From Sphingomonas colocasiae (lineage in GTDB: Bacteria; Pseudomonadota; Alphaproteobacteria; Sphingomonadales; Sphingomonadaceae), in NCBI RefSeq assembly GCF_019880585.1, contig NZ_JAINVV010000003.1, positions 434,001-498,000 of the forward strand: a DNA stretch of 64,000 nt, read 5' to 3'. The position numbers were made by a program, and so were the translations under genes. The notes beneath the pieces were generated by a model, which was not told the origin of the DNA, searched no databases, and saw nothing but the letters and a program-made list of their open reading frames with translations. Positions 15,949 to 27,384 of the stretch are shown here, in pieces; position 1 is the stretch's first letter; each line of letters starts with the position of its first letter.

Positions 15949-17633
15949 CACATCGCCTCCGCGACATCGACGCCATAATCGCGCACGGCCTGTTCGGCGG
16001 TGACATAGCCGTTGCGGATATCGCGCAGCAGCGCGTCGCGATCGCGCTGCGCCGGATCGCCATGGCCGCCGCCGCTGGCGGTGTAGATGCGGATCACCTC
16101 GTCGCGGCGCACCGGCACGGTGGTGCACATGGTGTGGCGCTCGACGCTGCCGTCATGCCGATGGATCTCGGCATAGTTGGTCGATCCCTGCTGGCCGCCG
16201 TCGAGCGCCCAGGGCCGCGCCTCGCTGCGCGAGGTGGCATAGGTGAGATAGGCTTCCTCGGCGGTCACGCGATAATCGAGCACGACGCCCTTGCCGCCGC
16301 GCTGGCGACCCGCGCCGCCATCGGCATTGTGGAAGGCATATTGATCGACCTGGAGCGCGTAGCGGCTTTCGAACAGCTCGCAGGGGATGTTGTAGGTTTC
16401 GCCATTGGCGCAGCAGAACTGGCCATTGTCACCGTCGAGGTCGGACGATGCCCCCCAGCCGCCGACCAGCGGCTCGCCCATCACGAACAGCTCGCCATTT
16501 TCGGGCCGGGTGCCCGAAATGAAGGTCGCGCCCACCGTCCGCTGGTGTCCGGCCGACAGGCGGCGCGGCAGCACGGGGGCAAGCGCTTTCCAGAACACGT
16601 CGATCGCGGCGATCAGCGGCTCGTAATAAAGCGAGACCGGCGCGGGCGCCTGCGCGCTGATGATGGTTCCGGGCGGACAGACGATCCTGAGCGGGCGGAA
16701 GCAGCCGCCATTGGCGGGGATGTCGGGATTGGTGACCGCCTTGAACAGGCAGCGCGCGCCCGTCACCAGCCCTGTATAGGAACAGTTGATCGGCCCGGTG
16801 GTCTGCAATGCGGTGCCGCTATAATCGACGATCATCTCGTCATCGGTGATCGTCACCCTCACGCGGATCGGGAACGGGCCGTTGCCGAGACCATCCTCCT
16901 CCACGACGTCCTCGGCCTCGAACACGCCCTTGGGCAGCTTGACGAGTTCGGCGCGCGTCATCCGCTCGCCATAGTCGAGCAGTTCGCGCATCGCCTCGAG
17001 AAGCTGGTCGCGGCCATAGCGATCGAGCAGTTCGCCGATACGCCGCGCACCGACACGCGCGGCGGCGACGCCGGCATGCATGTCGCCGATGGTGGAATCG
17101 GGCAGTCGGACATTGTCGCGGATCAGTTGCACCAGCGCCGCGTTGACCTCTCCGCGATCGTAGAGCTTGAGGAAGGTGAAGCGCAGCCCTTCCTGATAGA
17201 TCTCGGTCGCGTTGGTCGAGACGCTGCCCGGCTGCGCGCCGCCCACTTCGGTCCAGTGCGCCTTGTTCACCGTCCAGGCGATCAGTTGCTCGCCGTCGAA
17301 GACGGGCACGAGGATCACGACGTCCGACAGGTGCGTGCCGCCGCCCTCATACGGGGTGTTGGACATGAAGACGTCACCCGGCCGGATCGACGCCGGATCG
17401 GGATAATGTTCGAGGAGCGAGACAACGGCGGTGTCGAGCGTCGCGAGGAAGGCGGTGACGCCATTGCCCTGCGCCAGCAGATTGCCGGTCGCATCGGTCG
17501 CGCCCACCGCGAAATCGGTGGTTTCGTAGATGATCGGGCTCATGCTCGTGCGGATCATCGCGTTGAACATCTCGTCGCCCAGCGCGACGATCGCGTCCTT
17601 GATGATCTCGATCGTGAAGATGTCGTGCTGCAC
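15948..17633 (-). CDS. Hydantoinase B / 5-oxoprolinase family subunit
   Basis: A 561-residue HyuB-type subunit. The opening DIFTIEIIKDAIVALGDEMF, then SPIIYETTDFAVG and MSNTPYEGGGTHLSDVV, are family signatures. The C-terminal block GGHGDPAQRD is also typical. With subunit A it forms the ATP-dependent enzyme that opens N-methylhydantoin, 5-oxoproline or related five-membered cyclic amides. Here A and B are separate polypeptides with 11 nt between them, as in N-methylhydantoinase (HyuA/HyuB) rather than the fused eukaryotic oxoprolinase. Acetone or acetophenone carboxylases share the fold but normally have a third, small subunit, which I do not see. Confidence 0.92.
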   Translation of the reverse strand: MQHDIFTIEIIKDAIVALGDEMFNAMIRTSMSPIIYETTDFAVGATDATGNLLAQGNGVTAFLATLDTAVVSLLEHYPDPASIRPGDVFMSNTPYEGGGTHLSDVVILVPVFDGEQLIAWTVNKAHWTEVGGAQPGSVSTNATEIYQEGLRFTFLKLYDRGEVNAALVQLIRDNVRLPDSTIGDMHAGVAAARVGARRIGELLDRYGRDQLLEAMRELLDYGERMTRAELVKLPKGVFEAEDVVEEDGLGNGPFPIRVRVTITDDEMIVDYSGTALQTTGPINCSYTGLVTGARCLFKAVTNPDIPANGGCFRPLRIVCPPGTIISAQAPAPVSLYYEPLIAAIDVFWKALAPVLPRRLSAGHQRTVGATFISGTRPENGELFVMGEPLVGGWGASSDLDGDNGQFCCANGETYNIPCELFESRYALQVDQYAFHNADGGAGRQRGGKGVVLDYRVTAEEAYLTYATSRSEARPWALDGGQQGSTNYAEIHRHDGSVERHTMCTTVPVRRDEVIRIYTASGGGHGDPAQRDRDALLRDIRNGYVTAEQAVRDYGVDVAEAM

Positions 17634-17644
17634 CGGATCGCTCC

Positions 17645-19693
<2,049 letters not shown>

Positions 19694-19698
19694 CCTGG

Positions 19699-20025
19699 TT
19701 ACTCCTGTTCTTCAGTCACGAGGAAATAGGCGACACGGCCTGTCACTCGGGTCAGTGTCGCATGCGGCTCGCCGGCCGGGATCACGACAAGATGGTCGCG
19801 CGTCACCCGCGTAACGCCGTCGGGCGTCTCGACATCGAACGCGCCATCGAGGATGAACGAGATCTCGGTGCCGGCATGGATCGAATAGCCCTCAGCCGGG
19901 TGCCGCACGCCTTCGGGAAAGCTCGCCATGCCGAAGGCGGTCGCGGTCGGGCGTTGCCAGCTTCGCTCGCCCAGAGTGTCGATCTGCACGCCGGTATCCG
20001 CCCAGCGCATCGGAATGATTTCCAT
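19699..20025 (-). CDS. Single-domain cupin protein
   Basis: A 108-residue protein starting at ATG 20023-20025 with AAGGA upstream. The single cupin barrel shows EGYSIHAGTEISFILDG (motif 1) and VTRDHLVVIPAGEPHATL (motif 2). One metal-binding His is visible in motif 1 and one in motif 2 (residues around 53 and 88). Such cupins are often isomerases, lyases or sugar/acid sensors in catabolic operons. The gene sits between the racemase and hydantoinase A genes with gaps of only 11 and 5 nt. Its precise function is unknown; handling the ring-opened or enolic intermediate is one possibility. Confidence 0.85.
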   Translation of the reverse strand: MEIIPMRWADTGVQIDTLGERSWQRPTATAFGMASFPEGVRHPAEGYSIHAGTEISFILDGAFDVETPDGVTRVTRDHLVVIPAGEPHATLTRVTGRVAYFLVTEEQE

Positions 20026-20036
20026 GATATTATCCT

Positions 20037-20828
20037 TCAATAGCTGACGCGGTTGCCGATCGGCGGGGCCGCGGAGAAGATGCCGAAGCCGGCCAGTTCG
20101 GCCTCGGGCGGCGGCGCGCAGCTCCATGCCCGGCTCGGCGTCCAGCCGAATTGCCGGCGCAGCCCGCCCAGGAATTCGGCCATCTTGAAGGCCGCCAGGA
20201 TCGGATCGATCACGGGAACACCCAGTTCCTTCTGCACGACCTCGTTCATGCCGAACGAGCAGGTGCAGCCGAGGATCAGCGCCTCCGCCTTGTCCTCCTC
20301 GATCGCGCGGCGCCCCGCTTCCAGGATGCGCGCGGTGGTGAAGTCGCAATCCTTCTGGAGATCGGGCACGCCGATCCCGATCGCGCGCATCGACGCCAGA
20401 TTATGCGCATAGCCATAGGCGGTGACGCGCTCGCGCATCTGCACCGCCCATTTCTCCTGCCCGATGATGATCGAAAAGCGGTTGGCGAGATTGGCGGCGA
20501 TCTGGACCGACGCCTGGCACGGCGCGACGACGACGGTGCCGCCCGAAATCTCGCGCGCATCCTCCAGCCCCGGATCGTAGAAACAGCCGATGACCATCGC
20601 GTCATAGCCCTCGCCATCGGCCATGCGCGCCAGCCGGACCATGTCCGCCACGATCAGTGCCTCATAGGTGCGATATTCGAGATGATCGGGCAGCAGCCTG
20701 GTATTGAGCGAAACCACGTCGACCCGGGTGTCGCGCTGCTTGATCCCGCCCATCAGCGCGCCCATCGGATCGTCATAGGCGGGCTTGCCGATCGGGTTCA
20801 CCCAGAGCACGCGTGTCGTGTCGGTCAT
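20037..20828 (-). CDS. Aspartate/glutamate/hydantoin racemase family protein
   Basis: A 263-residue member of the cofactor-independent two-Cys racemase family. The catalytic pair is visible as Cys82 in MVIGCFYDPGLED and Cys188 in LILGCTCSFGMNE. The N-terminus (TRVLWVNPIGKPAYDD) resembles hydantoin racemase more than glutamate racemase. It would interconvert enantiomers of the ring substrate so that both can be opened by the stereoselective hydantoinase. It is the first enzyme gene of the operon, 84 nt downstream of the TonB-receptor gene. Maleate isomerase and arylmalonate decarboxylase share the fold and remain alternatives. Confidence 0.88.
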   Translation of the reverse strand: MTDTTRVLWVNPIGKPAYDDPMGALMGGIKQRDTRVDVVSLNTRLLPDHLEYRTYEALIVADMVRLARMADGEGYDAMVIGCFYDPGLEDAREISGGTVVVAPCQASVQIAANLANRFSIIIGQEKWAVQMRERVTAYGYAHNLASMRAIGIGVPDLQKDCDFTTARILEAGRRAIEEDKAEALILGCTCSFGMNEVVQKELGVPVIDPILAAFKMAEFLGGLRRQFGWTPSRAWSCAPPPEAELAGFGIFSAAPPIGNRVSY

Positions 20829-20912
20829 GTCAAAACCTCTCCCTGCGCGCCGGCACAGGGCCGGCGCGGGATTGATGCGATTTGCGTTTGGGGCGTCCCC
20901 GCCCCCGAGGCG

Positions 20913-23171
20913 TCAGAACTTGATCGAGAAATCGACCGACCAGGTGCGCGGCAGGCCGGGCTGGGCAAAACCGCCGAGCACCCATTCCGCATTATATTTC
21001 TTGTCGAACAGGTTATCGACCGAGGCGATCAGCGACCAGCGTCCGTCGGGCTGCTCGACGCCGAGGCGGAGATTGGCGAGTTCATAGCTGCTGCGCGCCG
21101 TCGAATTCTCCGGATCCCAGAACTGCCTGCCATGATGTTCGACATCGGCGCGTGCGAACAGGCCGAAATCGTCGGTGATCGCGGTGCGATATTGCAGCCC
21201 CGCGGCCCAGCTGTCCTTGGGGACATAAGGCGTCTGGTTGCCGACCAGGCTGGGATCGACCGAATATTTGCGGATGCGGCTGCGGGTATAGCCGTAATTG
21301 GCGAAGGCATCGAGGCCCTCGGCAAGCTTGGCCTGCGCTTCCAGTTCGAAGCCGGTCGAGCGCACGCGATCGATATTGACCAGCACCTGCCCGCCGATCG
21401 CCCCCAGGAACACGAAATAGAGCGGGTTCTTGTCCTTGGTCGTGTAGAAAGTGCCGTTCAGGCGCAGTCGGCGATCGAACAGGTCGCTCTTGAAGCCCAG
21501 CTCGAAGGTTTCGGCCTCTTCCTGCTGCACGACATCCGAGACGCCGTTGACGCCCGCCGCCTGCGCGACCGCGGCGACGCCGCTCTGGTTGAACTGGCCG
21601 GAGCGGAAACCGACGCCCCAGGATCCGAACAGGTTCAGATTGTCGCTGACCCGGTATTTGGCGGAAACCTTAGGCTGGAACAGATCGTAGCTGTTGCGCT
21701 TGATGCAATTGCCGGGCGCCGCCGCCGAGCAGCCGGGCGGGAGCGATCCGGTCTGGTCCGCGCGTACGGTCTGCCGGCGGCGATCCTTGTCGTAGCGCCC
21801 GGCGACCGACAGTTCGAACCTGTCGGTCACGTCATAGGCGAGATTGCCGAAGACCGCCCAGGCGCGGTTGTGATTGTCGTCGGCGAAGAAGGACAGCGTC
21901 GGGTTCGCCGGGTTGGTGAATTGCGGCGTGCGCCGGACGGATACGATCCCCTGCAGATTGTCGTCGCCCGTCGTCGTCGAGATGAAGCGCTTCGTATCGA
22001 GATAATAGGCGCCGACCATCCAGCGAAAGGCCTGATCCGAACGCGAGGCGATCCGCAGTTCGTTCGACCACGCCTTCATGTCCTCGAACTGGGTCTGGGT
22101 GCCGTCGGTGCCAAAGACGTCGACGCTCGCGGTATAGGCGAACTGGTCGCCGGCGACATATTCCTGCACCCGATCATAGGCGGTGACGTTGGTGATCGTC
22201 GCGAAACCGGCATCATATTCGAGCTTGAGCGAAACCTGCCCGGTCTTGCGGACATTATGGCCGAGATTGGTCGCGCAGAAGCTGCGGACGACGCGGTCGG
22301 CGTCGGGCGCCGGCCCGCCGAACGGATTGGCGGGATCGAGGAAACAGGGTTTCGCCGGATCGAACTTGGCGGACTGATACTGGAAATTGACGCCGCCGCC
22401 TTCGGTGCGGCCGTATTGCGCCTTGAGATCGGCGGTGAAATTCTCACCCAGTTGCGCGAAGAGCTGGCCGCGCAGGTTGAGATCCTCGATCCCGTCGACC
22501 TTCCGGTTGAGATAGGTGTTGCGGTAATAGCCGTCGAGATTGCGATAGCTGGCCGCGACGCGGAAGCGCAGCGCGTCGCCGGCGATCGGCCCGGAGACCG
22601 ATCCGCGCGCTCGGTAATCCTGCCCGCGGCCATAGCCCAGCGTCGCCGAACCTTCGAACGTGTCGCTCGGCTTCTTCGTGGTGATGACGATCGCACCGCC
22701 GATGGCGTTGCGGCCGTAGAGCGCGCCCTGCGGGCCGCGCAGCACTTCGATCCGCTCCAGATCGAACAGATCCTGGGTCAGCTGGCGCGACGAGACCTGC
22801 TGGACGCCGTCGATGACGACCGCGACCGGGCTCTCGCCGTTGCGGACCTGCGAGACGCCGCGCACGGTGATGAAGGAAACGCCCGCGCTCTGCGACTGGT
22901 TGATCGAGATATTGGGCGTTGCCGACAGGAAGTCGCTCACCCCTTCGATCTTGCGATCGGCGATCGACTGTTCCGAAAAGGCGGTGACCGCGAGCGGAAT
23001 GTCCTGGAGATTCTCGTTGCGGAGGCGCGCGGTGACGACGATGTCCTCGACGCCCATGGTCTCGCCCTGCGCTTCCTGCGCCCCGGTATCCTGCGCCCAG
23101 GCCGATTGCACGATGGCCATGCATGCCAGGGCCGCGCCTGTCGCCAGTTTCCGTTTGACCGAAATCATCAT
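20913..23171 (-). CDS. TonB-dependent outer-membrane receptor (hydantoin-type operon)
   Basis: A 752-residue TonB-dependent receptor. I started it at the first of two adjacent ATGs (23169-23171), behind GAGGGGGGA. It has a Sec signal (about residues 1-27, ending SAWAQ), a TonB-box-like EDIVVTARLRNENLQDIP, the plug domain (VRGVSQVRNGESPVAVVIDG, RGPQGALYGRNAIGGAI) and the barrel ending in Phe (WSVDFSIKF). It imports a scarce or bulky substrate across the outer membrane. It heads the operon of racemase, cupin, hydantoinase and permease genes, so it probably takes up the compound those enzymes degrade. It belongs to the SusC-independent, catechol/vitamin-like group abundant in sphingomonads. Confidence 0.93.
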   Translation of the reverse strand: MMISVKRKLATGAALACMAIVQSAWAQDTGAQEAQGETMGVEDIVVTARLRNENLQDIPLAVTAFSEQSIADRKIEGVSDFLSATPNISINQSQSAGVSFITVRGVSQVRNGESPVAVVIDGVQQVSSRQLTQDLFDLERIEVLRGPQGALYGRNAIGGAIVITTKKPSDTFEGSATLGYGRGQDYRARGSVSGPIAGDALRFRVAASYRNLDGYYRNTYLNRKVDGIEDLNLRGQLFAQLGENFTADLKAQYGRTEGGGVNFQYQSAKFDPAKPCFLDPANPFGGPAPDADRVVRSFCATNLGHNVRKTGQVSLKLEYDAGFATITNVTAYDRVQEYVAGDQFAYTASVDVFGTDGTQTQFEDMKAWSNELRIASRSDQAFRWMVGAYYLDTKRFISTTTGDDNLQGIVSVRRTPQFTNPANPTLSFFADDNHNRAWAVFGNLAYDVTDRFELSVAGRYDKDRRRQTVRADQTGSLPPGCSAAAPGNCIKRNSYDLFQPKVSAKYRVSDNLNLFGSWGVGFRSGQFNQSGVAAVAQAAGVNGVSDVVQQEEAETFELGFKSDLFDRRLRLNGTFYTTKDKNPLYFVFLGAIGGQVLVNIDRVRSTGFELEAQAKLAEGLDAFANYGYTRSRIRKYSVDPSLVGNQTPYVPKDSWAAGLQYRTAITDDFGLFARADVEHHGRQFWDPENSTARSSYELANLRLGVEQPDGRWSLIASVDNLFDKKYNAEWVLGGFAQPGLPRTWSVDFSIKF

Positions 23172-23395
23172 CTCGTCCCCCCTCGGGCTGTCGCGCCGTC
23201 TTCGGGGCATTGGCCCCGGACGGGTCGAATGTTCTTGACCCCCTTCGTGTCGGGCAGGCGGTGTCGGGAAACAATCGCCGCGAAGCATAGCCGCAGGCGG
23301 GATTCGGCTAGGCTGGGCGGCGGTGCCCGCCAAAACCTACTCGAACGGGTAGGTCTTGCCTGGCTGACCTCACCCCGGCCCTCTCGCTTCGAGAA

Positions 23396-23478
23396 GCGTC
23401 GAGCCTGTCGAGACGCGTCCGCCGAGAAGGGCTCGACGCCGCCGCCTTCTCGACTTCGGTTCTCGGCAGGCTCGAACC
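23396..23478. repeat. Inverted pair of short palindromic (REP-like) elements
   Basis: Two related palindromes face each other. One is GCGTC-GAGCCTGTCGA-GACGC at 23396-23416, and the other is GGTTC-TCGGCAGGCTC-GAACC at 23458-23478. On opposite strands they share the core CGAGCCTG(T/C)CGAGA, and each has its own 5-bp flanking stem. The whole interval could fold into one large hairpin. It sits in the 333-nt gap (23172-23504) between the LuxR-type regulator gene and the TonB-receptor gene, both read leftwards. It could act as a terminator or attenuator for the regulator gene. I see no other gene or clear promoter in the gap. Confidence 0.55.
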
Positions 23479-23504
23479 TGCACTCGAAACCAACGGTCAG
23501 GGTG

Positions 23505-26177
23505 TCAGATCAGGCCGAGTTCGCGCGCGCGCGCGACCGCCTGGGTGCGGCGGGCGACATCCAGCTTGGCGAACAGATTCTTCAGATGGAACTTCACCGT
23601 ATGCTCGGTCATGTCGAGCAGACGGGCGATCTCCTTGTTCGACCGCCCCTGCGCCAGTTCCTCCAGCACCTCGCGCTCGCGCAGGGAGAGCCCCGCTTCC
23701 CCGCGATCCTCGTTCACCCGCGCCAGCCGGGCGACGATGTTGGACGCGAAATCGACGACCAATATGTCGACATAGGAATCCTGCGCATGGCGCACCACGG
23801 CGCGGAGCAGCGGCAGCGAACCGCGATTCTCCAGAAAGGCGCCATAGGCGGTGTCATAGGCGGCGAGCGTCAGGGCCTCGATCATATCCTCGATCGCGCG
23901 CGGCCGATCGCCGGAGAGATCGAGAAGCTGCGCCCGCGCGATCAACATGCGCAGCACATGCAGCAACGCACCGGTGCCGCGCGCGCAGCGCAGCCCGTCA
24001 CCCAGCATCGCGATCGCGCGCGCACGATCGATCGCCGCGAAATGCGCCGCCAGCGCCAGCCGGCTTTCCGCATAGACGAGCCAGCGGAAGCGATCCTGTT
24101 CCCAGCATCCGTCGGGCAGATCCTGCCGCAGCCGCATCGCCACCGACATCCTGTCCGCATGGCCGGCCTCCATCAGCACCAGCGCGTCGGCCAGCCGGTC
24201 GAGCCGTTCCAGCCCGCGCACCTGCGCGATCCGCCGCGCGCGTTCGATCGCCGCGTCATGGTCACGCAACTGGAAATGCTCGACGGTCAAGGCGACATAA
24301 TAGATATCGACCCAGCCGTCGAAACCCTCCACCTGATCCAGGTCGGCGCGAAGCTGTTCGGGCGGCACGTCCGGTTCCTCGCCCGCCCAGAAACGCTGGC
24401 AGGTGGCGAGCAATCGCGACAGCGCGCGCAATCCGGGATCGAAGGCGAAATTCTCCTCCGCCATCCGCCGCGCGACGCTGAAATGCGCCTCCGCCGCCTT
24501 CAGCCGCCCCTGATACATCGCCGCCAGGCCGGCATGGAGGAAGCAATAATTGAGCCCCAGCACGGTGCGCGCCTGCCGCATCATGCGCATGGTCTGCTGG
24601 GCGCGGCGATCGGCGGCGTCGAACCGCCCGAGCGCGAGTTCATAGACGACGAGCTGGCACGACAGGATCGAACGGGTGACGGGATCGTTGGGTGCGATCC
24701 GGGCCAGCCCGGCGTCGAGCCGGGCCACGCCGTCGCCGTCGATATGATGATCCTCATAGACGGTGAGCAGCGCGCCGACGTTGAGCAGATCGCGTTCGAG
24801 CGCGGCATCGCCCGACCGGGCGGCCTCGTGCGTGTGCGCCGCGATGTCGAAAAAGGCGCGCGCCTGTTGCAGCAACCCGTCCTTGAGGCAGGAATAGGAT
24901 TTGGCGACCGAGATCCGCGGATAGGCCTGGACGACAGGCTCGGGCAATTGCTGCAACAGGCCGCGCAGATAGCCGATTCCGCCGAACAGGATCAGTTCCC
25001 AGCCGCCGGCACCCTCGATCAGTCGCGCGCAACGATCATAATCGTCGGCGAGCCGGGCGTGCCGCACCGCATCGGACATATAGCCGTTGCGCTCGTACCA
25101 GAGCGACGCGCGCCGATGGACGTCGCGCACCACCACCTCGCCATGCCGCCGGCGCAATTCGTTGCGCAGATATTCGGCGAACAGGTGATGATAGCGATAG
25201 CCGGCGCCGCCCTCGTTCAGGGGCACGATGAGCGCCCCCAGGGGTTCGAGCCGCGCGATCGTCCGCATGCTGTCGTCACGTCCGGTGACGGCGGCGGCGA
25301 GCTCGTCGTTGAAATGCTCGAGCGGCGCGGTCATCAACAGGAAGGACTGGAGGTCGGGATCGAGATCACCGACGATCTGATCCGCCAGATAGGTGGCGAT
25401 ATGACCCGAACCGCCGTTGAAACGCGCGATGCGGCTATTGTCGAGATCGTCGCCGACCAGCAGCTTGGCGAGCTGGACGGCGACGGGCCAGCCCTCGGTA
25501 CGCTCGAGCAGGATCTCCAGCGTTTCCGAGCCGATCGGACGTTCGAAGACGGCGGCCAGTTCCTCGGCGGTGAAGCGCAGCGCTTCGCTCGTCAGTTCAT
25601 CGGCGCGGCCGGCCGCCAGAAGATGCGCGACATCGAAGGGCAGCGCGGTCCGCGACGCCGCAACGATCGTCATGTTGCGCGGCATCGCGTGCAGCATCGC
25701 CTTCATCACCGCATCGACCGCAGGCGAGGCAAGCCGGTGATAATCGTCGAGCACCAGCAGCACGGGCTGGCCGAAACGCGCGACCGCGTCGAGCATGGCC
25801 GACATCACCGAAGGGATTCCGCTGGCGAGGAATCCCTCTTCGGCGCCGGCCTCCAGCCATTCGAGATCGAGCCCGGCGGAGGACAACGACGCGATGACAT
25901 AGGACAGGAATTGCGAGGGGTCGGCGTCGCCCTCGTCGAGCGTCAGCCAGGCGACGGCGGCGCCACGATCGCGCGCGCCACGGCACCATTCGGCGACGGT
26001 GGTCGACTTGGCATAACCCGCGGGCGCGACGACGGTGGCGAGATCCAGGCCGAGCCATCCGTCCATCCGTGACGACAGCCGTGGCCGGCCGACGAGCCAG
26101 ACATTGTTGCGCGGCAGATCGAGCTTGGAACGGAGCAGCCAGCGCCGCGCGGCTTCGCCGTCGATGGTATCCGACAT
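23505..26177 (-). CDS. MalT-like ATP-binding LuxR-family transcriptional activator
   Basis: An 890-residue large LuxR (LAL/MalT) regulator starting at ATG 26175-26177 (GAGGATAGGAA upstream). Residues 51-60 (APAGYAKSTT) are the Walker A loop of the STAND ATPase. LLVLDDYHRL is the Walker B strand. A long alpha-helical repeat (TPR-like) region fills about residues 400-800. The C-terminal LuxR helix-turn-helix (LSLREREVLEELAQGRSNKE, then TEHTVKFHLKNLFAKL) covers about 825-890. MalT-type proteins bind an inducer through the repeat region and activate adjacent operons. Its position directly upstream of, and in the same direction as, the hydantoin-type operon makes it the likely activator of that operon. 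Confidence 0.92.
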   Translation of the reverse strand: MSDTIDGEAARRWLLRSKLDLPRNNVWLVGRPRLSSRMDGWLGLDLATVVAPAGYAKSTTVAEWCRGARDRGAAVAWLTLDEGDADPSQFLSYVIASLSSAGLDLEWLEAGAEEGFLASGIPSVMSAMLDAVARFGQPVLLVLDDYHRLASPAVDAVMKAMLHAMPRNMTIVAASRTALPFDVAHLLAAGRADELTSEALRFTAEELAAVFERPIGSETLEILLERTEGWPVAVQLAKLLVGDDLDNSRIARFNGGSGHIATYLADQIVGDLDPDLQSFLLMTAPLEHFNDELAAAVTGRDDSMRTIARLEPLGALIVPLNEGGAGYRYHHLFAEYLRNELRRRHGEVVVRDVHRRASLWYERNGYMSDAVRHARLADDYDRCARLIEGAGGWELILFGGIGYLRGLLQQLPEPVVQAYPRISVAKSYSCLKDGLLQQARAFFDIAAHTHEAARSGDAALERDLLNVGALLTVYEDHHIDGDGVARLDAGLARIAPNDPVTRSILSCQLVVYELALGRFDAADRRAQQTMRMMRQARTVLGLNYCFLHAGLAAMYQGRLKAAEAHFSVARRMAEENFAFDPGLRALSRLLATCQRFWAGEEPDVPPEQLRADLDQVEGFDGWVDIYYVALTVEHFQLRDHDAAIERARRIAQVRGLERLDRLADALVLMEAGHADRMSVAMRLRQDLPDGCWEQDRFRWLVYAESRLALAAHFAAIDRARAIAMLGDGLRCARGTGALLHVLRMLIARAQLLDLSGDRPRAIEDMIEALTLAAYDTAYGAFLENRGSLPLLRAVVRHAQDSYVDILVVDFASNIVARLARVNEDRGEAGLSLREREVLEELAQGRSNKEIARLLDMTEHTVKFHLKNLFAKLDVARRTQAVARARELGLI

Positions 26178-26354
26178 GCCATTCCTATCCTCGCAATCGA
26201 TCCGCTCTGCAACATGGTGCGTCGGGTTGCCCGCAACAGCCTGAAATCTTGACGCATTATTCATCGCGATTCGTGCTGTGCGGTCCCGGCATTCGGGTTA
26301 TGCTGCCACCGAAACGATCGAAGGGGATCGTTTTCGAGCAAGAGAGGACGCGAC

Positions 26355-27224
26355 ATGAAGCGGATCTTCGGCACAATCCTTCTTTCAACCGCACTGACGG
26401 CACAGAGCATTACGCCGCTGATGGCGCAAAGCAGGCCATCGGATCGTCGCCCGGTGCCCCTGCCCCAGCCGGTTCCCGATCGCCCGGTGCCACTGCCGCA
26501 TCCCGTTCCCGGCCGGCCGGAAATCCAGCCGCCGCGTCCCAATCCCGGCTATGACCGGAACCGTGGCTATGCCGGACGGATCGTGTGTGAATCGCGCAAC
26601 AACCGGATGAAGCGCTGCGATGCGCGCACCGAGAACCGCGTGGTGCTGCTGACGCGCGGCAGCGGCAATTGTGTCCAGGGACGGACCTGGGGTTATGATC
26701 GCCGCTCGATCTGGGTGTCGCGCAACTGCCGGGGCACGTTCGCTTACGGCTATGGCAATAATTGGGGCGGCGGATGGGACGACGGCCGGCCTGATTGGGA
26801 CAAAGACCGCGACAAGGGCCCCAGCACCGGGCTGATCATCGGCGGCGTCGCCGTGGCGGCCGGGCTGGTCGCCTTGCTCGCCAGCAAGAACAAGAAGGCC
26901 GACAAGCCCGCCGAAACTGCCGCGCCCGAAACGCCGCCCAGCTATCCGCCGGGCCCGCCCGCCGCGATCTCCGCCGATCTCTCCTCGCTGCCGGCGGAAG
27001 CCAGGCCGTCGATGCAGACCTGCCTGTTCGAAGCCTCGCGCCAGATCGGCGCGACGGGTGGAACGCGGCTGCGCTTCGACCGTCTGAGAAGCATCGAGCC
27101 GGGCAATGGCGGCTGGCGCTTCGCGGCCGAGCTGGTCGCGACCTATCCCGATGGCGACCGCGACGTGCCGATCTATTGCCGTGCAACGCCGAGCAAGGTG
27201 GTTCAGCTCGATTTCACGAGCTGA
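26355..27224 (+). CDS. Secreted DUF3011-domain protein
   Basis: A 289-residue protein with a Sec signal (about residues 1-25, ending PLMAQS). A proline-rich stretch of repeated RPVPLP(Q/H)PVP units (residues 31-60) follows. The DUF3011 domain comes next, at about 75-135: IVCESRNNRMKRC, then NCVQGRTWGYDRRSIWVSRN with CRGTF. A glycine/tryptophan-rich linker and one hydrophobic helix (LIIGGVAVAAGLVALLAS) lead to a C-terminal domain containing three Cys-bearing strands. It is probably periplasmic or anchored in the inner membrane, with the C-terminal domain across the membrane. The function of DUF3011 is not known. It is monocistronic, followed by a strong hairpin. Confidence 0.85.
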   Translation: MKRIFGTILLSTALTAQSITPLMAQSRPSDRRPVPLPQPVPDRPVPLPHPVPGRPEIQPPRPNPGYDRNRGYAGRIVCESRNNRMKRCDARTENRVVLLTRGSGNCVQGRTWGYDRRSIWVSRNCRGTFAYGYGNNWGGGWDDGRPDWDKDRDKGPSTGLIIGGVAVAAGLVALLASKNKKADKPAETAAPETPPSYPPGPPAAISADLSSLPAEARPSMQTCLFEASRQIGATGGTRLRFDRLRSIEPGNGGWRFAAELVATYPDGDRDVPIYCRATPSKVVQLDFTS

Positions 27225-27268
27225 GAAAGGGCGCGGCATCGCGCCGCGACCAGCTGTGACGATGAAGG

Positions 27269-27304
27269 AATGGCGATCTTCCGGGCGGCCGGAAGATCGC
27301 CATT
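27269..27304. terminator. Perfect 16-bp hairpin after the DUF3011 gene
   Basis: AATGGCGATCTTCCGG (27269-27284) and its exact complement (27289-27304) enclose a GCGG loop. Only a short T run follows on the plus strand, so it is a weak intrinsic terminator by the U-tract rule, although the stem is very stable. It separates the DUF3011 gene from the metE leader. It may instead be a copy of an intergenic palindrome family. Confidence 0.6.
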
Positions 27305-27359
27305 TCCGCGTCATGCAGTATCTCGATATCCACCGGAATATCGGATCAATATACGCCTT

Positions 27360-27379
27360 ATATAAAGAAATCTTTATAT
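27360..27379. promoter_or_regulatory. AT-rich palindromic operator upstream of metE
   Basis: ATATAAAG-AAAT-CTTTATAT is a perfect 8-bp inverted repeat in an otherwise GC-rich genome. It lies just upstream of the likely -35 of the metE leader. Methionine-cycle genes in proteobacteria are often controlled by ArsR-type SahR-like or MetR/MetJ regulators binding AT-rich palindromes. This site has the form expected of a dimeric repressor, but which protein binds it is unknown. Confidence 0.55.
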
Positions 27380-27384
27380 CATAC

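Noticed and set aside
20151-26072. A very long open frame (about 1,970 codons) on the plus strand.
   Set aside because: It runs antisense to the racemase, TonB-receptor and MalT-like genes. Its composition (Arg/Asp/Ala/Gly/His-rich, no domain) is that of a high-GC antisense shadow.
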